Positions 9,403 through 16,188 of a stretch of 64,000 nucleotides of DNA are shown here, in pieces. The position numbers and the translations under genes were made by a program. The notes under the pieces were generated by a model that ran no database searches, was not told where the DNA came from, and worked only from the letters and a program-made list of their open reading frames with translations. Source of the stretch: Pandoraea horticolens (GTDB lineage: Bacteria > Pseudomonadota > Gammaproteobacteria > Burkholderiales > Burkholderiaceae); assembly GCF_902459555.1 (NCBI RefSeq), contig NZ_CABPSM010000007.1, positions 62,001 through 126,000 on the forward strand, given 5' to 3'. Position 1 is the stretch's first letter. Each line of letters opens with the position of its first letter.

Positions 9403-10848
9403 TCAGACGGGCGGCGTAACCTCCGAGGTGTTGTCGGAACCGCCCAGCGCCTTGTAAAGCGCCATGCGATTGTTCAGCCGGTTCAACCGCACCCGCGCAT
9501 CCGCAGCCTGTGCGTCGCGCAAGCTCTTTTGCTGATCGAGCCAGGGCTGAATGTCGATGGCCCCGGCAAGATAGCGCGAACGCAAAAGGGCTTCCGCACG
9601 CTGCGCCTGCGCCAGCGACAGCGCACGCTGCTCCCCCTCCCTCGCCAGTTGCTCTCGCGCCGAGAGCGCATTCTCGACTTCGCTCAGGGCCGTGAAGAGG
9701 CTCTTACGGAAGGTCACAGCGGCTTCGTCAAACTGTGTCTGCGACACGTTGATCTGCAATTGCATGGTGTTCCACTGGATAAACGGCAGCGCCAGTCCCA
9801 GCCCCAATGTCCCAAACGGATTGGCCAGCACGCGTTCGAGCGACGAACTCGACGTCCCGAGCTGTCCCGTCAGCGTGAACGTCGGATAGAAGCTCGTCCG
9901 CGCAACGTCGACGTTAGCGAGCATCTCTCGCAGACGCAGTTCCGCAGCGCGCAAATCGGGCCGTCGACTCAGCAGCTCCGCAGGCAGCCCCGCCGGCACG
10001 GCAGGCAACGCCTGCGTGGGCAGCGCCGAGGGCTCGGCAGCGGCTTGCTGCGGCGGACGGTCAAACAGAATCGCCAGTGCATTACGGTTCTCGGTGCGCT
10101 GTTGCAACAACGTCGTGAGCGTCGCCCGCTGATCCGACAGCGCCTGCTCGGCTTGCGCCACATCCAGCGAAGAGACCGCCCCTGCGGCATAGCGCGAACG
10201 AACCAACGCCAGCACCCGCTCGCTGTACGTGATGTTGCTCTCGGCGTAGGCGATCACCTGATTGAAATAACCGATCTGCCAGTAGTACTGCGCCGTCTGA
10301 CTGATCACCGCCAGACGCGCCGCTTCCCGGTCGGCCTCGGTGGCTTCGAACTCCCAACGGGCGGAATCTCGCTGTGCAGCCAGTTTGCCCCACAGATCCA
10401 GTTCGTAGTTCGCCGCCGCCGTCAGGCCGCTGGTCCGTGTCACGGCGTGGTTGTCCAGTCTGCGCGATACATTCCCCTGGCCCTGCACCGTCACGCCGGG
10501 AGTGAGATTGGTATCCGCCAGACCGGCTTGCAACTGCGCGCGATACGCCCGGATACCCGCCACAGCGAGATCGTTGTTGACGGCCAACGCGTCGGCGATG
10601 AGACGGTCGAGCACCGGATCGCCGAACGCGCGCCAGAAATCGGGGGCTATGGTGCCAACCGGGGTGACGGGCGCCGCAGCGGTAGCGGACGCAACCGGCG
10701 CACCGGTCCACTGCGCCGGAACCGGCACCGCCGGCAGCGGCTCATGGCGCACACCAGCACACCCGGCCAGCAACGTGGCCGCGCTCGCCAGTGCGAGCAC
10801 CGTACGGGTCAGCGCCGGAATACGAATCGTTGGAATGACTTGGTTCAT
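9403..10848 (-). CDS. RND/MacAB-type outer-membrane factor lipoprotein (NodT family)
   Basis: A 481-residue TolC-like outer-membrane channel. A lipoprotein signal ends LLAGC (about residue 30). Two repeated OMF domains follow, with typical motifs (PDFWRAFGDPVLDRLI at the start of the mature region; LPAELLSRRPDLRAAELRLR mid-protein). The ATG at 10848 places the signal peptide correctly. It follows macB by 11 bp, so it completes a tripartite MacA-MacB-OMF exporter in one operon whose first genes are two micro-peptides. Export of those peptides is inferred. Confidence 0.93.
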   Translation of the reverse strand: MNQVIPTIRIPALTRTVLALASAATLLAGCAGVRHEPLPAVPVPAQWTGAPVASATAAAPVTPVGTIAPDFWRAFGDPVLDRLIADALAVNNDLAVAGIRAYRAQLQAGLADTNLTPGVTVQGQGNVSRRLDNHAVTRTSGLTAAANYELDLWGKLAAQRDSARWEFEATEADREAARLAVISQTAQYYWQIGYFNQVIAYAESNITYSERVLALVRSRYAAGAVSSLDVAQAEQALSDQRATLTTLLQQRTENRNALAILFDRPPQQAAAEPSALPTQALPAVPAGLPAELLSRRPDLRAAELRLREMLANVDVARTSFYPTFTLTGQLGTSSSSLERVLANPFGTLGLGLALPFIQWNTMQLQINVSQTQFDEAAVTFRKSLFTALSEVENALSAREQLAREGEQRALSLAQAQRAEALLRSRYLAGAIDIQPWLDQQKSLRDAQAADARVRLNRLNNRMALYKALGGSDNTSEVTPPV

Positions 10849-10859
10849 CAGGCAGTACC

Positions 10860-12914
10860 TCAATCGCGTGCCAGTGCTTCCACCGGATCCAGCCGCGCCG
10901 CATTGCGCGCGGGCATGAAGCCGAACACAACGCCAATGAGCGTCGAACACAGGAAAGCCGTTACAACGGAGCCCATCGAAAACACCATTTTCCATTGGGC
11001 GACGAACAGCGAGAAGATGAAACTGGTGCCAAACGACAGCGCAATACCGATGGCGCCCCCCATCAGACACACCATCACCGCCTCAACCAGGAACTGCTGC
11101 ATGATGTCGCTCTGCCGCGCGCCCACCGCCATGCGGATACCGATTTCGCGCGTGCGCTCGGTGACCGACACGATCATGATGTTCATTACGCCAATCCCGC
11201 CCACGACGAGCGAAATCACCGCAATCAACGAGAGCAGCAGCGTGAGCGACTGACTCGTCTTCTCGACGGTCTTCACCACACTGTCCATGTTGTAGGTGAA
11301 GAAGTCCTTGCGCCCGTGACGCTGCGTCATGAGCGATTCCAGACTCTTCTCCGCCGCTTTGCTCGGCTGACCATCGCGCACCCGCACCGTGATGCTGTCG
11401 ACGTTGCGCTGCCCGAACAACCGGCCAGCCGCCGTGGTGTACGGCACCCAGATGTTCAGACTCTTCATGTCGCCGAAAGCGCTCTTCTTCTCGGCCGTCA
11501 CGCCGATCACCACGCACGGCAGGTTGCCGACGAAGATCACCTCGCCCAGCGGGTTCGGGTTCGTCCCGAACAACTTGCGGCGCGTGTTCTGGTCGATCAC
11601 CGCGACCTGCGCCTGGCGGCGCACCTCATCCGGCCCGAAGGCGATGCCCTGTGCGATCTTCATGCCGCGCACCTGGAAGAAGTGCTCCCCCACACCGGTC
11701 ACCATCGCACTCGCGTCAATGTTGCGATACCGCAGCAGCAGGCTGCGCGCGGTCTCCGGTGTCGCGCTGTCGACATAAACCTGCTCGGACAGTGCGCTCA
11801 CGTCTTCCGGCACGAGCGTCTGAATCGTGGTGGCGCGATTGTCGCCCCAGTCCTTGCCGGGATAGATGTTGATCGTGTTCGTGCCGATGCTGCCGATCTC
11901 GGCCAGCATGTAGCGCTTCGCCCCCTCGCCAATCGCGACGATCGAGACGACCGACGTAATGCCGATGATGATCCCGAGCATCGTCAGGAACGTGCGCAGA
12001 CGATGCGACACCAGCGCGATCCACGCCATGCGGAACGCTTCGACGAAGCGGTCGATACCTCCCGCCCAGCGGCGCGGCGGCAACGCCCCGCCATGGCTGG
12101 CGTCGGCGGCGGGATCGGTCGAACGTGCGACGACGCCACCGTCGCCATCGGCGGCAGCAACCGGCACGGCTTCCGGCGCATCGGCCACCGGCGTATTCGT
12201 CCGGTCGTCCACCACCTCACCGTCACGAATCTCGATGATGCGGCGGGCGTGCGCGGCAACACTCTCGTCGTGGGTCACAATGATGACCGTGTGTCCGAGC
12301 GCGTTGAGTTCTTTGAGAATACGGATGACTTCCTTGCCACTACGCGTATCGAGGGCGCCGGTCGGTTCGTCAGCCAGAATGACTTCGCCGCCGTTCATCA
12401 GCGCCCGCGCAATACTCACGCGCTGCTGCTGACCGCCCGACAACTGGCTCGGCCGATGGCCGGTACGGTCGGCGAGCCCCAGCCGTTCGAGCAACTGCAC
12501 CGAACGCGCGCGACGCACCGCATGGGGCGTGCCGGTGTAGACCGACGGCATCTCGACGTTGGCGGCGGCGTCCAGATGCGGCAACAGGTGGTAGCGCTGG
12601 AAGATGAAACCGAAGTGCTCGCGACGCAATTGAGCCAGCGCATCGGCGTCGAGATCGCGCGTCTCGCGTCCCGCCACGCGGTAGCTGCCCTCGCTTGGGT
12701 GATCGAGACATCCGAGAATGTTCATCAGCGTCGACTTGCCCGAGCCCGACGCGCCCATGATGGCGACGATCTCGCCCGCCGCGATGGTGAGATTCACGTC
12801 GCGCAGCACGACGACATCGTGATCCCCCGACGGAAAGCGCCGGGTGACACCCGTCAGCTCGAGCATGGAGTGCGAACTGGCGTTCAGGGGAGATTGGGCA
12901 ATGGTGCTCGACAT
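10860..12914 (-). CDS. macB: MacB-type ABC exporter (ATPase plus permease)
   Basis: A 684-residue fused ABC transporter. The N-terminal nucleotide-binding domain (about 17-245) has Walker A GASGSGKST, signature LSGGQQQR and Walker B VILADEPTGALD. TM1 (about 310-330), a large periplasmic MacB-PCD domain and three C-terminal TM segments follow, the last near AFLCSTLIGVVFGFMPA. It acts as a mechanotransmitter driving efflux from the periplasm through the OMF and is not specific for macrolides; relatives export peptides and lipopeptides. It starts 12 bp after macA. An alternative Met at residue 17 (MLELTGVTRRF) would also give a full ATPase domain. Confidence 0.94.
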   Translation of the reverse strand: MSSTIAQSPLNASSHSMLELTGVTRRFPSGDHDVVVLRDVNLTIAAGEIVAIMGASGSGKSTLMNILGCLDHPSEGSYRVAGRETRDLDADALAQLRREHFGFIFQRYHLLPHLDAAANVEMPSVYTGTPHAVRRARSVQLLERLGLADRTGHRPSQLSGGQQQRVSIARALMNGGEVILADEPTGALDTRSGKEVIRILKELNALGHTVIIVTHDESVAAHARRIIEIRDGEVVDDRTNTPVADAPEAVPVAAADGDGGVVARSTDPAADASHGGALPPRRWAGGIDRFVEAFRMAWIALVSHRLRTFLTMLGIIIGITSVVSIVAIGEGAKRYMLAEIGSIGTNTINIYPGKDWGDNRATTIQTLVPEDVSALSEQVYVDSATPETARSLLLRYRNIDASAMVTGVGEHFFQVRGMKIAQGIAFGPDEVRRQAQVAVIDQNTRRKLFGTNPNPLGEVIFVGNLPCVVIGVTAEKKSAFGDMKSLNIWVPYTTAAGRLFGQRNVDSITVRVRDGQPSKAAEKSLESLMTQRHGRKDFFTYNMDSVVKTVEKTSQSLTLLLSLIAVISLVVGGIGVMNIMIVSVTERTREIGIRMAVGARQSDIMQQFLVEAVMVCLMGGAIGIALSFGTSFIFSLFVAQWKMVFSMGSVVTAFLCSTLIGVVFGFMPARNAARLDPVEALARD

Positions 12915-12926
12915 CTTTGACTTCCC

Positions 12927-14117
12927 TTACTGACCTGCGTTGGCCGAAGTGTCGGTGGTCGACGCGGATTCGCCCGCCTCGCCGATCACCACGCGTTCGC
13001 CCGCCGTGAGCCCCTCGCGCACCTCGACCTGCACGTTGTTGTTCAGGCCGATGACGACCTGACGCGTCACTGCTTTGCCGTCGCCGCCCAGCACGCGGAC
13101 CTCGTAGCGCTGGGTGCCGACTTTCTTGCCAAGCGCCGCCACGGGTATGCTCAACGCCTGCTTGGCGGTGCCGAGCAGCACGTTCACCTGAGCCGTCATC
13201 GAAATGCGCAGTCGGTGATCCGCGTTCGGCACTTCGAACAGCGCGTTGTAAAACACGGCCGTATTGTTGCGCGTGGCACCGCCACCAAGCGTACTTTGCG
13301 TATCGAGGAAGTTCTGCGGCGCAGGTTCGATCGCGCGCAGCTTGCCGTAGTAGCGCTTGTCGGGATCGCCGAGGATCGTGAAATACGCCGTCTGCCCGGG
13401 AGCCACGCGGATCACGTCGGCCTCCGAGACCTGCGCCTTCACCGTGATGGTGTCCAGATCGGCGAGCTTCAGAATCACCGGCGCCTGCTGCTGCGCGATC
13501 ACGGTCTGGCCTTCCTGCGTGACGATCGCGACGACTTCACCGTCGATAGGTGCGTCGATACGCGTGTAGCCGACGTTGGCCCTGGCAGATTCGATGGCCA
13601 CACCGGCCTTGCGCAGTTGGGCGTCGAGGCCCGCGAGGGCGGCGCGCTGCGTGTCGAGTGTGGCCTGTGCCGACTCGAAGTCCTGACGCGAGGTCGAATT
13701 GTCGGGCAGCATCTGCCGCTGACGGGCGAACGCCAGTTCCGCCTGCTTGAGCTGTGCGGTGGTGGAGCGCTTTTGCGCCTGAAGGTTCTGCTCGTCGGCC
13801 TCGGCCTGACGCAGGCTGTTCTGTGCCAGCACCGGGTCGATCTGCGCGAGCCATTGCCCCTTCTTGACCTTATCGCCAAGCTTGACTTTGAGCGACTTCA
13901 ACTGCCCGGAGACCTGCGCGCCGACGTCGACCTGCTGGAACGCCTGGAGCGTGCCGGTGGCGAGGACGGTGTTCTCGATATCGCTGCGCTCGACCTTGGC
14001 GCTGATGTACTGCGGCGGCTTGGGAGTCGCGAGACTGCGCAGACCGAGCGCCACGAGAACGACGAGCACGACGAGGCTGGCGACAAGATAACGTCGGCGG
14101 CGAATGAACTGGATCAT
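12927..14117 (-). CDS. macA: MacA-type periplasmic adaptor (membrane-fusion protein)
   Basis: A 396-residue HlyD-family adaptor. One N-terminal TM anchor (YLVASLVVLVVLVALGL), lipoyl half-motifs (VDVGAQVSGQLKSLKVKLGDKVKKG and YTRIDAPIDGEVVAIVTQEG), a coiled-coil hairpin between them, then beta-barrel and membrane-proximal domains. The start was set at ATG 14117 (MIQFIRRRRY) so that the anchor follows a short basic cytoplasmic N-terminus; upstream in-frame codons add an implausible Pro/Trp/Cys-rich stretch. The upstream neighbour, 102 bp away on the same strand, is the 49-codon micro-ORF. Confidence 0.93.
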   Translation of the reverse strand: MIQFIRRRRYLVASLVVLVVLVALGLRSLATPKPPQYISAKVERSDIENTVLATGTLQAFQQVDVGAQVSGQLKSLKVKLGDKVKKGQWLAQIDPVLAQNSLRQAEADEQNLQAQKRSTTAQLKQAELAFARQRQMLPDNSTSRQDFESAQATLDTQRAALAGLDAQLRKAGVAIESARANVGYTRIDAPIDGEVVAIVTQEGQTVIAQQQAPVILKLADLDTITVKAQVSEADVIRVAPGQTAYFTILGDPDKRYYGKLRAIEPAPQNFLDTQSTLGGGATRNNTAVFYNALFEVPNADHRLRISMTAQVNVLLGTAKQALSIPVAALGKKVGTQRYEVRVLGGDGKAVTRQVVIGLNNNVQVEVREGLTAGERVVIGEAGESASTTDTSANAGQ

Positions 14118-14194
14118 AGAACGAAGTGGGGGGTCAAAGAAGCACGTCGAAAATGCATTGCGCAAAATCCGTTGCCACCAACTGGCAGGTCGAT

Positions 14195-14217
14195 CTGCCG
14201 GTATCACGCACCGGCAG
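14195..14217 (-). promoter_or_regulatory. Hairpin with competing alternative between micro-ORF 5 and macA
   Basis: CTGCCGGT (14195-14202) pairs perfectly with ACCGGCAG (14210-14217). A second, mutually exclusive pairing is GGCAG (14184-14188) with CTGCC (14195-14199). No U-tract follows on the minus strand. Such a pair of structures would suit an attenuator or processing site that keeps peptide output above macAB expression. Confidence 0.4.
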
Positions 14218-14219
14218 GA

Positions 14220-14369
14220 TCACCGCCCCGAGGCACCGTTCGGGGCACGAAAAGTTGAGAGTTTAAGGCGTTTGGCGGCTTTGGAGACCATCCGTCCCAA
14301 CGACCGCAGCAAAGATAGTCCGCCGACGACGACAACGAACAGGCTGTGAACCTGAAAGAGAACTCGCAT
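14220..14369 (-). CDS. Micro-ORF 5: 49-residue peptide with hydrophobic head and basic tail
   Basis: The 49-codon ORF begins MRVLFQVHSLFVVVVGG. Residues 3-21 form a continuous hydrophobic segment. The remainder is strongly basic (SLGRMVSKAAKRLKLSTFR...), giving a cationic membrane-active look. Its ATG overlaps the stop of the preceding micro-ORF (TGATG), which indicates translational coupling. macA follows 102 bp downstream on the same strand. It could be an antimicrobial peptide, an immunity or anchor peptide, or a small export accessory; no family is recognised. Confidence 0.58.
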   Translation of the reverse strand: MRVLFQVHSLFVVVVGGLSLLRSLGRMVSKAAKRLKLSTFRAPNGASGR

Positions 14370-14446
14370 CAATGCGTGCCGACGAAAGGGAACACGGCCA
14401 CCAAACCCGCGAGGATGTTGGAAAGCAGACCGGGAATGTAGGGCAT
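14369..14446 (-). CDS. Micro-ORF 4: uncharged hydrophobic 25-residue peptide
   Basis: The 25-codon ORF begins MPYIPGLLSNILAG and ends FPFVGTH. It has no charged side chain except the terminal His. The ribosome-binding site GAGGAG lies 6 nt before ATG. It shares composition and spacing with micro-ORF 1 (Met-Pro start; P-[SG]-L-L, then G-L-V-[GA]-V, then P-[IF]-[FV]-G), although it is encoded 7.8 kb away on the opposite strand. It is the first gene of the inferred peptide-peptide-macA-macB-OMF operon. Confidence 0.62.
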   Translation of the reverse strand: MPYIPGLLSNILAGLVAVFPFVGTH

Positions 14447-14480
14447 GACGGACTCCTCGATAATTGGCAAAAACGACTGG

Positions 14481-14534
14481 CTTCCAACGACCGGCGTACG
14501 GGACACCTACCTGCATACGTCGTTTCGTTGGAAG
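14481..14534. repeat. 10-bp inverted repeat in the peptide-macAB promoter region
   Basis: CTTCCAACGA (14481-14490) and TCGTTGGAAG (14525-14534) are perfect inverted copies, 34 nt apart, 35-90 bp upstream of micro-ORF 4. The function is unknown; they could be two half-sites for a regulator. Confidence 0.4.
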
Positions 14535-14554
14535 GAGTGTCGCATCGCGCGGCG

Positions 14555-14581
14555 CCTGTGAGAACTTGTACAAATCACAGG
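14555..14581. promoter_or_regulatory. 27-bp palindrome containing the motif shared with 6464-6480
   Basis: CCTGTGA (14555-14561) and TCACAGG (14575-14581) are perfect inverted arms around a spacer that itself contains the palindrome TTGTACAA (14566-14573). It lies between divergent genes, 109 bp upstream of micro-ORF 4 and 89 bp upstream of the TRIC-type gene. Its right two-thirds repeats the element found upstream of the three-peptide operon. Confidence 0.5.
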
Positions 14582-14669
14582 GCAGGCGCCCGGGCAGGCC
14601 ACGGGGCCGCGTCACTATCTGGGAAATCTCATGAGGTGATATATTTCCCTCGGCACTTGAAGGGACTTT

Positions 14670-15305
14670 ATGAAAACAGAGATCTTCTACGCCCTCTACC
14701 TGATCGCCATCGTGACCGAAGCGATGTCGGGCGCGATCATGGGGATGCAACGCGGCATGGACCGCTTCGGGCTCGCCTTCATCGGCATGGTGACGGCGCT
14801 GGGCGGCGGCACCATTCGCGACGTGCTGTTCGGCCGGCACCCGCTGGTCTGGATCGCCCACCCGGAATATCTGTTGCTCACGCTGGGCGCGGCCACGCTC
14901 ACCTCCATCGTTGCGCGCCACGTGCACCGGCTGCGCATGACCTTCATCACCGTCGACGCCATCGGACTCGCGGCGTTCACCATCCTCGGTTGCGACATCG
15001 GCATGACCGTCAGCACGAGTCCGGTCATTGTCGTGCTGGCTGGCGTGCTCACTGGGATTGGCGGCGGCATGCTGCGCGACCTGCTCTGCGGTCAGGTGCC
15101 GCTGGTGCTGCGCCGGGAGATGTACGCGAGCGTGGCGTGCATCGCAGGAGCGATGTACGTCGTGATGCTGCGTCTGGGTGTCGAGAACGGTATTGCGACG
15201 GGTGTCTGCTTCGCCGCCGGCTTTATCATCCGGATGCTGGCCGTGTGGTTCGGCTGGCGCTTTCGCACCTTCGAGAACGAAACACCGGCCGAGCCGATGC
15301 ACTGA
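14670..15305 (+). CDS. Trimeric intracellular cation channel (TRIC/UPF0126) family membrane protein
   Basis: A 211-residue inner-membrane protein with about six to seven TM segments and two internal repeats. Each repeat carries the family glycine-rich motif: GGGTIRDVLFG (about 47-57) and GIGGGMLRDLLCG (about 130-142). Bacterial relatives (YadS/YicG type) are homotrimeric channels; the bacterial substrate is uncertain. The SD AAGGGA lies 6 nt before ATG. It is transcribed divergently from the peptide-macAB operon, and no functional tie to it is evident. Confidence 0.88.
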   Translation: MKTEIFYALYLIAIVTEAMSGAIMGMQRGMDRFGLAFIGMVTALGGGTIRDVLFGRHPLVWIAHPEYLLLTLGAATLTSIVARHVHRLRMTFITVDAIGLAAFTILGCDIGMTVSTSPVIVVLAGVLTGIGGGMLRDLLCGQVPLVLRREMYASVACIAGAMYVVMLRLGVENGIATGVCFAAGFIIRMLAVWFGWRFRTFENETPAEPMH

Positions 15306-15327
15306 CGGGCCGGTGTTCCCGGTGCGA

Positions 15328-16092
15328 TCAGACGTCGGCGTGCTCGCAGGGCGGCGGTGACGAGACGGCCGCCGCCGGAGCGGAATGCGATGCGGCGCGC
15401 TTTGCCGGGCGACGTGTTTCACCGATACCGCCCGACGCCATCCGGCCAGTCTGCATGGCGCAGTAGTCGAGTGTCTGGCGCAACAGCGTGTCCACCTTGC
15501 GTAGCGACAAGCCGTGACGCGCGGCGACTTCTTCGCGTGTCAGGTCGTCGACGCGCAGCTCCATGAGCACGCGCCGGTGATGTCCCGACATCTCGTCCAA
15601 TGCGCGGGAGAGCGCCGCAAGCTCGGAGCGCGCACCGACCACGGCCTCCGGGCCGGGCCCGCGATCCGGCAGGACGTCGAACACTTCGTGCTCCTCGCCA
15701 AGCGATTCCCACATGCGACGACCGCGCATCTGGTCGACCGCCAGGTTGTAGGCCATCCGGAACACGTAGGTCTCGGCACTGTGCACCGCGTCAGGCAACG
15801 TAGCGCTGCCAAGCCGCACCCACGCCTCGTGCAGGCTGTCGCTGGCGGTATCGGAACAACCGATCCGGCGCGACAGCCGGCGCAGCAAGCGCTCGTAGTT
15901 CGACTCCAGGCACTCACGCAGCACCTGAATCGCCGCGCCGGTCTGCCCGGCCCCGTCGAGTTCTCGCGCCTCGGCAACCGAGACGGCGTCGGCAACGCTG
16001 CTTGCCGTGCCCAAATCCACTTCAGCGCCTCCCGTGCTCCGTGCTTCCCCGTACTGTCCACGCGCGAACATTGTGTGCCCCCCGATACCCAT
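15328..16092 (-). CDS. ECF-type RNA polymerase sigma factor downstream of the haemagglutinin
   Basis: A 254-residue sigma-70 family factor of the FecI-like group. Sigma region 2 is at about 70-135 (DSLHEAWVRLGS...TYVFRMAYNLAVDQMRGRR). Region 4 is at about 158-208 (LDEMSGHHRRVLMELRVDDLTREEVAARHGLSLRKVDTLLRQ). N- and C-terminal tails are low-complexity. An alternative start, ATG 16071 (MFARGQ), has a better G-rich ribosome-binding site. It begins 97 bp after the haemagglutinin stop on the same strand, so a second sigma factor may close the same operon. No dedicated anti-sigma gene is adjacent on this side. Confidence 0.85.
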   Translation of the reverse strand: MGIGGHTMFARGQYGEARSTGGAEVDLGTASSVADAVSVAEARELDGAGQTGAAIQVLRECLESNYERLLRRLSRRIGCSDTASDSLHEAWVRLGSATLPDAVHSAETYVFRMAYNLAVDQMRGRRMWESLGEEHEVFDVLPDRGPGPEAVVGARSELAALSRALDEMSGHHRRVLMELRVDDLTREEVAARHGLSLRKVDTLLRQTLDYCAMQTGRMASGGIGETRRPAKRAASHSAPAAAVSSPPPCEHADV

Positions 16093-16188
16093 GAACGCTT
16101 CTGTCTGTCATTTCGTGCAAGCCTCAATGACATGACGGATATCGAAGGGCAAATCCGCAGATTATTTTTTGTAACGCGCCGCCTGCCG

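Noticed and set aside
14459-14486. TTGGAA/ATTATC-like -35/-10 pair before micro-ORF 4
   Set aside because: The transcription start it predicts would fall at the ribosome-binding site, leaving almost no leader; too weak to list as a promoter.
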